A stretch of 29,507 nt of DNA, from positions 117,150 through 146,656 of the forward strand of contig NW_008246142.1 of assembly GCF_000281045.1 (NCBI RefSeq). The letters are read 5' to 3'. Of this stretch, positions 18,085 to 28,375 are shown one piece after another. The translations under genes were made by a program, and so were the position numbers. Every line of letters starts with the position of its first letter. The stretch's first letter is position 1. Origin of the DNA: Saprolegnia diclina VS20 (taxonomy: Eukaryota; Oomycota; Saprolegniomycetes; Saprolegniales; Saprolegniaceae). Below the pieces are notes generated by a model that had not been told where the DNA came from, made no database searches, and saw only the letters and a list, made by a program, of their open reading frames with translations.

Positions 18085-19647
18085 ATTGCATGCACCTGTT
18101 GAGAATGGATGTGGCAGTAGCAGATCCTGGGCGCGAACGCTGGACGGCAATACACTGTACGCTGTAGCAGGTCGGTTCAGCTTGGGTGGCGGCCAAGCCG
18201 GATACTTTCAGTGGGCACGCATGTCGCGTCGCGCCACCACCTGACGTGGCAGCGGCTGCCACCAGCGCGATGCGCGGGCCTTCAAGCTTTTACGGGACTG
18301 GGACTGGTGCGTCGCCCACCGCTATTCATTACGTCATGCCCAAAGCGGCTTGAGTAGCCTGGCGCCAGCGAGCGAGGAACCAACAAGGCTTGATGTTCTG
18401 TGATCCAAACAGCTCACTAACGTTATCCTAGCTCAATCAGATAGAGAAAGGCCGCACCGCAGTGCCATCCAAGCGTAGCCATGCGATGGGCCAACAGCTC
18501 CTATAAATGAACAGAGCTGCTTGGTTTTGGTCATTGGCTTCTGGTGCACAGCAATTCTTATGGTCGACGCGTTAGTTTGGGAGGAGATGGGTTGGCGGAC
18601 GCTGGACGCGATCTTGGACACGGCTCGGCACAAGCGAGGACATCGTCTCGTCTCGACACCTTTCTTTGCTGCAAGAAGACGCGCTTTGGGCATGGACTTG
18701 ACAGGATCAGCGTCACTGGAAGTGCAAGTCCCCTTCAACACCGCTCCTCGACTGCCCATGAGCAAATTTGTGATTCTGCAAATTTGTTGGCTGGCGTGTC
18801 GCAGACTGGAATTCGCTTGGAGGAGTACATGGGACTGACGACCGATGCCGTGCCGGCGCGACCCAAGGGGCAGCAACCTTCTACACGAGCGCACGTCTCG
18901 CTTCGTGCAATGCATCACCCGTGCCTCTCCCGCTCATTGCGTTCGAAACGAGCCAAGTCCACATCACGGACGATTTGTGGTAATTCAGCAGCCGTCAACC
19001 AACTGCAAGCACCCATGCCACACGATCCCCGGGCGTTCCTCGAGAAGCGACAGGTCCTTGGACAGAGCCGCAAAGCTCCACCCAGCAGCGTCCATGATCA
19101 ACACAGTCCAACGCTAGGAGGTTCTCCAGGCTTTAGTTTACGGGTGTCGTGCTCGTGCCACCAAAGCTGCAAATGATTTTCTTATTTCTCTTCATTGTAT
19201 CGAACCAAGCCGCCAACACCGGGCTCCGAAGCCTTCAAGGACCCATATTTGCACTCACGTGAGGGGTTCTCGCAACGATTCCCAGAACAATGCAAGATGC
19301 CCCCATCTTTCAACACCGGAAATGACCTTGGTGTCCAGTGCAGTACGGGCACTACACGCATCGGTGGTCAATTCGGCGATGGTCGATTCACAAATCTTGC
19401 ATTTCGTTTCGATCTGCATGCTTCGGTCCGGCTTGGCTTCTTTATAAACCACCCACAGAGCCACCCATCGGTCCCTTCTTGGGCACCCACCCAACACGAA
19501 CCTCGCCATGCACTTGCGCCGACGAGTAGACTTAGCCATCCCTCGCGATACCGACGTCCACGCTCTAAACTGTTGTTGTCGGTGGTAAACAGTTTGGCTT
19601 GATAATTTACAATAGATACGGCAACACACTACCATGTCGCCTCTATC
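18085..19647. other. Gene-poor region with one possible zinc-finger fragment
   Basis: About 1.5 kb. Open frames on both strands at 18433-18918 (-) and 18544-19176 (+) overlap each other, lack domains and are rich in Ser/Arg/Cys without a pattern; I do not annotate them. The only stretch with recognisable character is 19255-19539 (-). Confidence 0.45.
19255..19539 (-). pseudogene. Possible BED-type zinc-finger fragment
   Basis: From the ATG at 19539 the frame reads 94 codons. The middle is WVVYKEAKPDRSMQIETKCK followed by ICESTI: an aromatic pair, a basic stretch and then C-x2-C. This is the layout of the first half of a BED finger as in hAT-type DNA transposases. The matching second half (His-x3-5-His/Cys) is missing before the stop, so this is either a fragment or the first exon of a gene whose rest I cannot see. 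No transposase core or terminal repeats were found nearby. Low confidence. Confidence 0.3.
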
Positions 19648-20862
19648 TTAGAGCGCAAAGCTGTCGTTCGAGTCCCGACTCTTGGTGCGGAGGTACCGGC
19701 TCGAGGCCAAGTCGGTTGAGCTGTGCATTTCCGAGCCGCTAAAGCTCGAAACAAACGACGGGTTGGGGCTCCCAGACACGAAGCTCGAAGGCCCGCTGCT
19801 CGTGGTGGAGGCGTGGTACCGGCGGGAGCTGTTGGTGTCAGCGGCCGCGGCGGCCCACGCGTTCATCTCGCGCGGCGGCGCCGTCGCATCCGACTGCGCC
19901 GAGAGTGGTGACGCCGGCACGTCACTGCTCACGTACGATTTTTCGCTGATCGGGTACGTCTCAAACTTGTTTTGAAAACGGTACGGCGGCGGTGGCGCCG
20001 ATGCTGCCACGTCCTGGGCGGCTGACTCCCACGTAAATAGACCGGGCTTGACCCCTCGGTCTGAGCCACCGAGGACGGCCATGTCCCGCTGCGAGTCGAG
20101 CACGTTGCTGGGTCGACTCCCGACGACGACGCCGGTGGAGGCGTCGGGCGCCGCATGGAACCGACCACCGACGTACGTGCTGTTGTCCATCGCCGACTTG
20201 GTAAACGCTCGGATCGACGGCATGTCGTCGTCGTCGGCGTACCGTGTCGAACGCTGGCGCGTGAAGAAGCACCATCCGATGAGCAGCGCTGCGAGCACGG
20301 CCGCGACCGACACGCCGACGATGACTGCAATGCTCGTGCCACTTCCCGAGCTCTCTTCCGTCGCGGGTGCTGTTGGCGTCGCGGTCGTTGCCCGGAGTTT
20401 TGTCGGCATCGGTGCATCGGTCGGACCAGCCGTTGGGGCCGACGTCGGTGCTGGCGTCAATGGAGCGGGTGCCGACGTCGATGCTGTCGGCTCGGGCGCC
20501 GGCGTCGGTGCTGGCGTTGGTGCTGGTGTTGGCGCCGGCGTTGGTGCTTGTGTTGGCGCCGGCGTGGGGGCAGGCGTCGGTGCTGGCGTCGGCGCTGGCG
20601 TCGGTGCTGGTGTTGGAGCAGGCGTTGGAGCAGGCGTTGGTGCGGGCGTTGGAGCAGGCGTTGGTGCAGGCGTTGGTGCGGGCGTCGGTGCAGGCGTTGG
20701 CGCGGGTGTCGGCGCGGTCGTTGGCTTGGGTGCTTCCGTTGTCGGCGTCGGCTGTGCAGTCGACGGGCTTGGGACCGGCGTCGTCGTGTTGGTGGCCTGC
20801 GCGTCCGCCGTCGCTGCCAATGCGAGAAGGAGGAGTGCGAGGAGAGCGGTGATTCGTGCCAT
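19648..20862 (-). CDS. Mucin-like single-pass membrane protein with (Ala-Pro-Thr-Pro)n ectodomain
   Basis: A single exon encodes 404 aa. Residues 1-21 are a clear signal peptide ([19 protein letters not shown], then DAQ). The ectodomain is Thr/Pro-rich and dominated by a long APTP repeat array (about residues 49-123), fitting an extended, O-glycosylated rod. A TM segment lies at about 180-202 ([21 protein letters not shown]), followed by basic then Asp-rich residues ([12 protein letters not shown]). The cytoplasmic tail of about 195 residues contains [22 protein letters not shown] and ends [10 protein letters not shown]. Two neighbours share this layout and several tail motifs. A role in wall attachment, adhesion or surface sensing is plausible, as for other mucin-like receptors, but no ligand-binding domain is present. 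The ATG is the first Met after an in-frame basic stretch and begins the signal peptide. Confidence 0.88.
   Translation of the reverse strand: MARITALLALLLLALAATADAQATNTTTPVPSPSTAQPTPTTEAPKPTTAPTPAPTPAPTPAPTPAPTPAPTPAPTPAPTPAPTPAPTPAPTPAPTPAPTPAPTQAPTPAPTPAPTPAPTPAPEPTASTSAPAPLTPAPTSAPTAGPTDAPMPTKLRATTATPTAPATEESSGSGTSIAVIVGVSVAAVLAALLIGWCFFTRQRSTRYADDDDMPSIRAFTKSAMDNSTYVGGRFHAAPDASTGVVVGSRPSNVLDSQRDMAVLGGSDRGVKPGLFTWESAAQDVAASAPPPPYRFQNKFETYPISEKSYVSSDVPASPLSAQSDATAPPREMNAWAAAAADTNSSRRYHASTTSSGPSSFVSGSPNPSFVSSFSGSEMHSSTDLASSRYLRTKSRDSNDSFAL
20485..20730. repeat. GC-rich minisatellite coding for the APTP repeat
   Basis: On the plus strand the unit is about 12 bases, GGCGTTGGTGCT with variants at third codon positions (GGCGTCGGTGCT, GGAGCAGGCGTT). 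Both strands stay open through it, which makes a long spurious plus-strand frame (Val-Gly-Ala-Gly repeats). Length is likely to vary between strains. Confidence 0.85.
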
Positions 20863-21813
20863 GATGCGTCGACGACTGCGCGACGCACGGCCAGAGTTCA
20901 ATTGAGCGCGCACGCGACGAAGGTGCTCGGCGCTCCTGAGATCCACATGGCTTCCGCACCCAGCCGGATCTTTCGTCGGCGCTCGACCAATCATCGTGCG
21001 GAGCGGTCGTTTTGCGTGATGCCATTGGTCAGCACACCGAGACACTGTGCCAAAATTGTCCATCTCGGCGTCGCGTCTGTGCGCCGCCGAGATATGAGCG
21101 GCGCGTCATGAACGATCCCGAGACCAAACTGTACCAAGGTCCACGCGATGTGTGTCTATCTTGAGGAGGAGCCGGTGGCGTCATTTCGTAGTTACCGAAG
21201 TAAGTCGACTTGAACAAAGGGCAACTTGACCGCGCCTCTGGCCATGGGTGCTGCAACGCGGCGCCAAGCCTCTCACGCACCGATGCAATGACGCATACTT
21301 GGGAGGAGTAGTACTATGGTACAGCAGCAGTCGCCGTACGTCACAGCGTCGGGCGAGCGGCCGAGGCAGCACGGGCCGACCACAGCTCATCCTGGTACCA
21401 CAGTGCACACGGCGAGTACCGTGTACGGTACGCTTCGGTGATCTCATCCATGCAGCGCCCGGTGATATACATCGTTCAAGCGAGTGGTATCACGACGCCT
21501 CCTCCTCCGTGATGTCGCCAAGGAGACGACGACCTCTGCCTACTTGTCGTTGCTGGGATGAGATGGACAGCCTATCGTTCTACTATTATAGTCGCGGTAC
21601 CCTAGTCCTCGAGCGTCCAGTCTTTCGCACGTCCCACATCTTGGATTGCAAACACATTTGTCCTAGGCGTGCGTGGACGCATGCCGCGTCGACGGTCGCG
21701 TGCGACTTCGTCCTTGAAGCTGTGTCTGGCACTTCCTTTATCACGAGTCGAAATGTGCAAGCAAGTCGACGCAAAGGACATAGGCATATCTTTGCACCGT
21801 ACTAAAGAAGTGC
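20863..21813. other. Intergenic region between the first and second mucin-like genes
   Basis: About 950 bp. It should contain the promoter of the gene at 20862 and the 3' end of the gene at 22914. Frames such as 21248-21805 (+) lack any domain or supporting splice pattern and are not annotated. No RNA gene was recognised. Confidence 0.45.
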
Positions 21814-22914
21814 TTATAACGTGAACGCGCGGTCGTCACTGGAGCGACCCGAGAGCGCCGAGTCGCGCTCTTCGGACGACCGCGCCGAGAGGAACGAGTC
21901 GTTGTTGGGCATCGTGCGGTCCGTTTGCATCGCGGCGGCCGACGAGTCGAGTGAAAACTGCCACGGGTTGGTCGACCGCCCCGGCGACGACGCCCGGTAT
22001 CCGCCGGTGATGTCGCTTGTATACGAGCCGTGGTCGCTGGCCACGTCGTCGGGCATTTGCCCATGGCTGTCGGTGCCGCGCGAGTCCCATGTGAAGAAGC
22101 TCGTGCCGACGTCAGCTTCCAGCATCGACATGGAGATCGGTGGTACGTCCGCATACTCGTTGTTGCGGCCGTTGTTGATGGTACCTTGTTGGTGGTGGTG
22201 TTGCTGGTGGAAGACGATGTTATTGTCGTTGGGGTAGTCAAAGCGGCTCGGGCCCGCCGCCTGCGACGATGTATAGACGTCTGTCGGCGGCGCTGGCAGC
22301 GCCTTCATCGCGTACTCGCCGGCATACGTCGACCGACCAAACTCGGACTTGTACCCGCGGGCCGTCATCATGTCGTCGTCGTCGTCGGTCATGCGGCGCT
22401 GGCGCAGAATTAGGAACGCGACGAGGCCACCGAGGACTGCGACGGCTGCGACGGCGCCAACGACGATGATCGTCACGGTCGACGAGTTACTGTCGTCGGT
22501 GGCTGTCGTCGTGCCATTCTTGGTCGCGGACGGTGCTTTCGTCGTCGTCGAGTGCCCGTTGGAGCCCGAGCTGCTGGCCACGATCGGCGCATCGGTCGGC
22601 GTCACGACAACCGGCGCCGGTGTCAACGGCTTCAATGTCGTGGTGCTCGGCGGCGTCGTCGTCGCCACCGTCGTCGATGGCTCCGGTGTTTTGGTCGATG
22701 GCGCCGCTGTCGTCGGCGCGACCGTGGTCGGCGCCACGGTCGTGGGCGTGGGCTCGGGCGCCTTGGTCGTGGGCGCGGGCGTCGGCGCAGGTGTCGGTGC
22801 CGGCGTCGGTGTTGGTGTCATCGGCGGCGGCACGCTCGTCGTCGCGTTGCCGTCGGCGCGCGCCGTCGCAACCAGCACCGTGGCCAGTACCAGCAGCGAG
22901 CGCAGCAGCTGCAT
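21814..22914 (-). CDS. Mucin-like single-pass membrane protein, second copy
   Basis: A single exon encodes 366 aa. Signal peptide 1-20 (MQLLRSLLVLATVLVATARA); Thr/Pro-rich ectodomain about 21-145 with short PTPA and TTVAPT repeats and an NATT glycosylation site; TM at about 147-170 (VTIIVVGAVAAVAVLGGLVA); then RQRR and an Asp run. The tail of about 195 residues holds STYAGE, FDYPNDN, SFFTWDSRGTDSHG, GSYTSDITGGY and PNNDSFLSARSSEE. FDYPNDN, WDS-x-GTD, SDITGGY and NNDSFLSA recur in the third copy, so these intracellular blocks are under selection and may be docking or phosphorylation sites. A His/Gln-rich run lies in the middle of the tail. It is a tandem duplicate on the same strand as both neighbours. 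Confidence 0.88.
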   Translation of the reverse strand: MQLLRSLLVLATVLVATARADGNATTSVPPPMTPTPTPAPTPAPTPAPTTKAPEPTPTTVAPTTVAPTTAAPSTKTPEPSTTVATTTPPSTTTLKPLTPAPVVVTPTDAPIVASSSGSNGHSTTTKAPSATKNGTTTATDDSNSSTVTIIVVGAVAAVAVLGGLVAFLILRQRRMTDDDDDMMTARGYKSEFGRSTYAGEYAMKALPAPPTDVYTSSQAAGPSRFDYPNDNNIVFHQQHHHQQGTINNGRNNEYADVPPISMSMLEADVGTSFFTWDSRGTDSHGQMPDDVASDHGSYTSDITGGYRASSPGRSTNPWQFSLDSSAAAMQTDRTMPNNDSFLSARSSEERDSALSGRSSDDRAFTL

Positions 22915-23165
22915 TCGTCCGCCAGGAAAGAACGTAAATACGCCGTCCGTTCATCTTGATGTCCATGCACCGCCTGTCCCAGTACGACCCAGGTGTTGAC
23001 GCGTGACTCACATCGCAAGTCGAAATACAAACTGGGCGCTTACAAAACACGGTATATTTGAATAAATAAAAAAGAAACACAACCGCGTTCGACGTGGTTG
23101 CATTGGTGCTGGCTCGTTCGCCAATCGCAGCTGGCGCCGACGATGCAACGACAATCGACGTGGCG

Positions 23166-24245
23166 TTAAACGGCGCCCATGTACACGACGGTATCCCGGT
23201 CGCTAAAGCCGTCGCTCGAAATCGACGGGTCGCGCTCGTCGTCGGCGGCGTCCGAGCTTTTTGCGGATAAGAACGAATCGTTGTTGAGCTGCCGCGCGGT
23301 TTGCATGAGCGAGCTGTAGCTGCTGCGGTCTTCGGACCCCTGGTAGCCGCCGGTGATATCGCTGGCGTTGGAGCCGACGTCGCTTGCCATCGGGTCGGTC
23401 CCGACCGAGTCCCAGTTGTGCGAAACACGCGACTCGAGCATCGCGACCGAGTGGCCCGACTCGGCCGTCGGCCGCTCCAATGCGCGCTGCGGCGCCGGGC
23501 GCGCGACGTTGTCGTTCGGGTAGTCGTACACGTCGGGCAGCGGCGCCTTGAAGGATGACGCCAAGTACGGCGCGACGAGCGACGATGTCGGCGGCGGCGC
23601 AGGACCCGACGCATAGGTCGCGCGGCCGTACGTAGCGCGACCGTACGTCGTTGAGGCGTACCCGCGGTTGCTTTCCTTGACATCGTCGTCGTCGTCACCG
23701 TTGCCGTTGCGGCGCTGTACGAAAACGAGGAAGCCGACGAGGGCGACGAGCCCAATGACACCGACCGAGACGCCGACGGCAATGATCGTTGTGCTGGACG
23801 ACGAGTCGCTGGCGCCGTCGCCCGTCGTGGTGCTATTTGTAGAGCGCGGTTCCTTCGTCGTGGGCGGGGTCGTCGAGGTTGCGTCATTCACGGGCTCGGT
23901 CGTCGCAGCCGTCGGTGTCGGTTCTGTATGGGGTGGGCTGGTAGAAACCGTTGGGCTGGCAGGCGGTGTCGACGTCGATGGCGCGGGCGCGTTTGTGCTG
24001 GGCGCCGGCGGTTGCGGTGTTGCTTGCGACGGAGATGGCGACATCGATGGCGATGGCTTTGGCGCATCCGTTTTGGGCGACGGCGCGGGCGACGGACTCG
24101 GCTCGGGCGCCTTGGTGCTCGGCGACGGGCTCGGCGTCATGCTTGGCACGGGCGACGGCACGCTGGTCGTCGGCACCGTCGTCGTCACGTTGCTCTGCGC
24201 AAGCGCCATGGCCGCCACCCACGCGAGCAGTAGCCACAGCCGCAT
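23166..24245 (-). CDS. Mucin-like single-pass membrane protein, third copy
   Basis: A single exon encodes 359 aa. Signal peptide 1-16 (MRLWLLLAWVAAMALA); Ser/Pro-rich rather than Thr/Pro-rich ectodomain (SPSPSTKAPEPSPSPAPSPK and similar) to about 150, with NVT and NST sites; TM at about 153-176 (TTIIAVGVSVGVIGLVALVG); then QRRNGNGDDDDD. The tail contains three TYGR/TYA repeats, VYDYPNDN, HNWDSVGTDP, GSNASDITGGYQG and LNNDSFLSAKSSD. These match the second copy closely although the ectodomains differ in composition. The probable role is the same surface, wall-associated or sensing protein. Chosen start: the first ATG, directly opening the signal peptide. Confidence 0.88.
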   Translation of the reverse strand: MRLWLLLAWVAAMALAQSNVTTTVPTTSVPSPVPSMTPSPSPSTKAPEPSPSPAPSPKTDAPKPSPSMSPSPSQATPQPPAPSTNAPAPSTSTPPASPTVSTSPPHTEPTPTAATTEPVNDATSTTPPTTKEPRSTNSTTTGDGASDSSSSTTIIAVGVSVGVIGLVALVGFLVFVQRRNGNGDDDDDVKESNRGYASTTYGRATYGRATYASGPAPPPTSSLVAPYLASSFKAPLPDVYDYPNDNVARPAPQRALERPTAESGHSVAMLESRVSHNWDSVGTDPMASDVGSNASDITGGYQGSEDRSSYSSLMQTARQLNNDSFLSAKSSDAADDERDPSISSDGFSDRDTVVYMGAV

Positions 24246-25272
24246 GCGTGAAGTTGTCGGTCAAAGGTAAAGTCCCGCGCGGTATAAGAGAGGTACAGAC
24301 GCCATGGTGTAAATTCTTGACAGCTGCTGCATACAAAAACCAAGTCGAGTGGCATCCGGCTCTTGTCACGACGGTGTGTCCGTCAGACGTTCGTCGCGCT
24401 GGATATCGTTTGCCAGTTGCGTTCCTAGCACACCGGGACTGCGCTCAAACCTTGAATGACCATGCTGACGACGCTATCGAGTACGTTGGCGTCGACGGGG
24501 TACCAACCATGTTCAAGAATGGCGTCATTGCAAGGCATCTGATGCGGTCGATTGGAAAGGCCCAAGGGTATCGCTTCTGCTCGGTTCGATCGATCGGCCT
24601 TCGAACACTGGAAAGACATCTCTTGACTCATTGCTAGCGCAGTGTGCTTTGAAGCATGCGTCGAGCTCGTTCGTTCGTATTCAGTCCTTGGGTGTCGGCT
24701 GCTCCATTGACATCTTGGAGCATCTCGGAGCATGCGTTCGGAGAACTGATAGCCAATGGAGGTACTTCCTCCATTTCTCCGCCTTCAACGATCGAGCATC
24801 ATCGCGCAAGTTCTATCGCAAGCGCATCGTCGTGCGACGGCTTTGCGACCACACGTGTGCTGCGTTGATAGAATCAACCGTCACGTTCGAGCTCTCTGGG
24901 TGTGCCACGTCATGGCGTCGACGGTTTCACTTTGCACTTCGATAACATTCGCCAAAAGCATTCGTTTCAAATCGCGGCTGCTTGGCTGCCTTCGCTTTGT
25001 CCAGATCTATCGATGCTGGTGCATTTGTCACCAGTTGTTCCATTCGTATATTTTATCGGCGTCTAATTTAGCTTTATTCTTGTCAAGTCTTTAGGTGACG
25101 TGCACCATACAACAACGCGGAAGCCGACTGATGGATATCCCCTTGACGTCGTTGCAAACCAACCAAGCAGACACTGGCCAAATTTCCGTGCCTGTTTCTA
25201 GTCCTCGAATGGCCTCGTGCGCCAAAAAGCCACTCGACAACCATTTTCCTAAAAGTACACTACATTGGTTGC
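24246..25272. other. Intergenic region downstream of the CHAT gene
   Basis: About 1 kb between the promoter of the third mucin-like gene and the stop of the CHAT gene. A TATA-like CTTATACC (minus strand) lies about 40-50 bp upstream of the ATG at 24245. Frames here (for example 24631-24945 plus) show no domain. Nothing else is recognised. Confidence 0.45.
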
Positions 25273-27685
25273 TTACATATCTTCGTCCTTCACCGAGGCG
25301 GCAAGGTTGTAGTCACCATATTCGTCAAGCGGATCGAAGCGGCGGTGGAGGGGCGTGTCCGATTCCAACGACGAGTGACAAGACACATAAATCGCACGGA
25401 CGCGGTTGGGATTCTGGAGCTTGTTGATGTCCGTCGGAACAGCGCGGGACGTGACAAGAAAGTGCACGAACGACTTCATGAAACAGAGCTCGTCGAGCCA
25501 CGAGACGAAGGCAGGCGACGCCACCAGTGCGTCAATCCCGTCCAGAACGACCAGCGTCGCCGGGTTGAACTCGTGCAGCCTAATCACAAATAACTAGAAC
25601 ATGAGGTACCACAAGGGGTGTCGTACATTCCACGGTCGACGGTTGCAGCCAGCCACGTGTCCACTTGGAGCTTGAGCGCGGCGAGGGTAGTATCGGCCGC
25701 GCAAGCGCACGCCGCAGAGCTGGGCGGCACACGAATGAACGTGATTCCGCGAGGAAACACACGGCGAAACTCGAGCGCCCGGGCGGCGCTGCACGCCAGT
25801 TGCGTCTTTCCCGCGTCCTGCGGACCATGGAGCCACACGATAGACGTCTTCTTGGCCGCAAAGAGGCCGCAAACCTACGCAAAGGTGACGCACTTGAATC
25901 ATCGTTGGGTTTGAACCAGTCCTTCTTCGATTTGGCGCTCCTTGTACTCCTACGCAGTCCATCGTCGTGACAGCAGGCGACAACGAGGTCGACGCACATG
26001 GACTTCTTTCGGGAGCTCGTCGCGACGAAGGCGCGGAAACGGATCGCCATGCACAACGTCCGAGTCGTGGAAGGTCGATGGAAAAATGACCTCCGAGTGG
26101 TCGGCGCCGCGCGGCAGCAACACGAAGTTGTCGGCTTCCTAGCACAGCGCCGAGATAGTAGGTCGGGCGCACGTTGGGCACGAGACCTCGTCGGCATCCT
26201 TGATATCGGATTCGCGGACGCTTGCTTGCGCATGGGAGACGCTCGATGCGACGCTGCGCCCGCTGGCCAGACTTTGGTGGAGCGTCCTAGTCGAGAACCA
26301 TTAACCACCCTATCCTGTGGTTAAAAAATACCAGGCAAAGACATTGACGGCGTCCTCGTCGATGGCCCATTTCGCACTGATGGCAACAACGTGCTTGACG
26401 CCAGCTGCAAGGAACGCGGGGGCTACATGCAAGCAAGCATGACTCGATCGAGTCGAGGTCGACGTACCCATCGTCTCCGAGTGGCACGCCAGCAGGATGA
26501 CGAGTCGAGGCTTGTCGGTCTTGAAGTACTTGACGACCTCTTGAACATGGACAAGATCGCCCGCCATCTTGTTGTTTTCGAAAAGAAGGGCGCCTTCCTT
26601 GATCCCGTGCCCGGCAAAGTGGAGCACCGAGCAGCCCTCGAGCTCAACTTGCTGAAGGTTGGACCGCGTCGCCACGAGCGGGCGCACAGCGACAGCTACG
26701 GCAGACAGAACATGTCCATTTGGCAACACAGAGCGCATGTTGTACGGGCGGTCGTCGAGCGCTGGTACGATTGTTCGCCGTGCTACCATAAAGAATCATC
26801 AAACAAAATGCAGACGACCCAACACCACGGACCTCGGCGTAAGAGGCGACGGCCAAGCCTTTCACGACGGCTTCGTACTCGGCCTCGACATCCGCATGCT
26901 ACAAATGTCGATCGTTGAGAGCTTTGTGTCGAGCCGCGCATATACATACACTGCATAGGACGAGGCCGCCTTTGGGCGCCATGACGAGGTACGGCGAGGC
27001 GTACATGAACGTCTAGACAAGCCCGATATGAAGAACACTCGCACGAAGTAGGTGCATACCACAAAGCGCCGCGTAGACCGTCTTGGCGCGCCTTCATGCT
27101 GCACTGTCGCCGGTGCGGGCGTCACCGGCGCTGCGGGTCGAGGCTGACGCGCTGGCGTCGAGGTTGTGCGAGATGGCGCCGCCACGGGCATGTGATGCGT
27201 CCTACGAGAATGTGCATGAGCTCCGAACGCGCATGGTCGTCGTACTTGATCTTCTTCGCCTTGGGTTCGCCAGCCTTCTCGAGGCGTGTCCGGTACGCTC
27301 GCCGCGCTTCTTGCAGCAGCGCCAAGATGCGACGAGCCTCGCCGGCACCGGACAGCTTGCTGATGACCTCGCACATCGCGGACGCGGCGACACGGTACGT
27401 GGTCTTGGAGTCCACGGATACGACCGTGACTTGGTCGTCGTTGAGCATCCACAGGTTGCGCTTGACCCGGAGCGAGTGGGCAGACGCGCCGCTGTCAAGA
27501 CCGAGAGTCTCGCACATGTCGCCAACGTCGACGAGCTCGGTGGACGGCTTGATGAAGAAGGCCACCCAGTTCATGACCGTCTCCGTTGGCAGCTTGTCGT
27601 CCGTGAGCACGAAGCGTGCGAGGTCCTCGATCGTGGCCGACGGGTTAGCACTCAAGTAGCGCCCGACCTTGAGCGCCTGCGCCAT
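25273..27685 (-). CDS. CHAT-domain protease fused to a P-loop NTPase
   Basis: Eleven exons on the minus strand: 27685-27206, 27143-27060, 27012-26950, 26898-26829, 26782-26468, 26422-26332, 26286-26187, 26138-25998, 25949-25917, 25874-25627, 25579-25273; introns 42-62 bp; 643 aa. Residues 1-160 are helical and unrecognised, ending in a basic KAKKIK patch; a Pro-rich linker follows. A CHAT (separase/caspase-like) domain spans about 190-425: YLVMAPKGGL, HADVEAEYEAVVKGL, the His motif LHFAGHG, the Cys motif LVILLACHS, AFLAAGVKHVVAI and FVLLPRG. Both presumed catalytic residues are present. A P-loop NTPase follows: Walker A GPQDAGKT, Walker B TLVVLDGIDAL and sensor-like FLVTSRA. It stops about 60 residues later, with no winged-helix or repeat region. 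Known CHAT proteins are proteases, several fused to sensor or NTPase modules; here activation by ligand and nucleotide is inferred. Uncertain: exon 4/5 donor (26829 or 26826), and whether exon 1 belongs. Confidence 0.78.
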
Positions 27686-27871
27686 GGCCACAGTCGCTGA
27701 GCTAAAGCAAAAGATGCCAGAATGTACCTCGGAGCCCTGGTCTTCAAGCCGACCCGACCTGCGAGCATCGACGCAGGAGCAGAATCGCGTGTTTCATTTA
27801 TCTTAGTTTGAGTATACTTTGCGTTGAGTGTTTTTAGAGTCGTTTCAAACACTAAAGTTGCGTTAATTCAG

Positions 27872-28375
27872 TCAATACCAAAATCTCACATTGTTAATGC
27901 TCTCCCCATTCTCGCAGTCTACAACAACGCATCCAAGCGCTCGGCAAATGACAGAAACGCCGAGTACAATGATGGCCTTTCTACAACACACCGTTCGCCC
28001 TGCCTTGAGCTCCTGCCTTGCGATCCAGTCGCACAAGACTGTTGCTATAGCACTCTTCGATAAAACAACAACATTCTGTAATGAAAAAGTTATTAGCTCG
28101 GTCGCCAAGGCGGCCACGATGGCTTTGACGAGCGCGGTCGTGGGGTCGTCTCGGGGCGGAAGCCTTTGGATCTCGCGGGCGTCATCGACTTCGTGCTGAT
28201 TGGCTTTGATGCAACCAAGGAGTTTGGTCATGGCCGCCGGGACCGCCGCCGCGACAGTTGCGTCGACGCCAGCTTGGAACTTGCTACTGTGGGTCCACAC
28301 AACACCGACGGAGCTCGTCACACGGCTCTGTGTCTGCGTCGGGACATCCAACTGCACGTCATAGCGCACTTCCAC
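27872..28375 (-). CDS. Hypothetical protein, 5' end unresolved
   Basis: The minus-strand frame reads VEVRYDVQLDVPTQTQSRVT and onward, through DDAREIQRLPPRDDPTTALV, for 167 codons to a TGA. The first ~95 residues have coding-like composition; the last part is AT-richer and less convincing. An intron (start GTCAAAGCC, branch-like CTAAT, end TTTTCATTACAG) may lie within it. The frame opens right after TTCTAG, an acceptor of a likely 44-bp intron (28376-28419). The only nearby ATG (28439) is in the wrong phase for it, so the first exon is not identified. An internal start at 28231 is possible. No family is recognised. The product could be a beta-rich small protein. Confidence 0.35.
   Translation of the reverse strand: MEVRYDVQLDVPTQTQSRVTSSVGVVWTHSSKFQAGVDATVAAAVPAAMTKLLGCIKANQHEVDDAREIQRLPPRDDPTTALVKAIVAALATELITFSLQNVVVLSKSAIATVLCDWIARQELKAGRTVCCRKAIIVLGVSVICRALGCVVVDCENGESINNVRFWY

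Noticed and set aside
18544-19176. 210-codon plus-strand frame
   Set aside because: No recognisable domain and overlapped by a 161-codon minus frame; neither is convincing.
20048-20905. Long plus-strand open frame with Val-Gly-Ala-Gly repeats
   Set aside because: It is the reverse strand of the APTP minisatellite of the mucin-like gene, which has a signal peptide, TM and family relatives; the plus frame has none.
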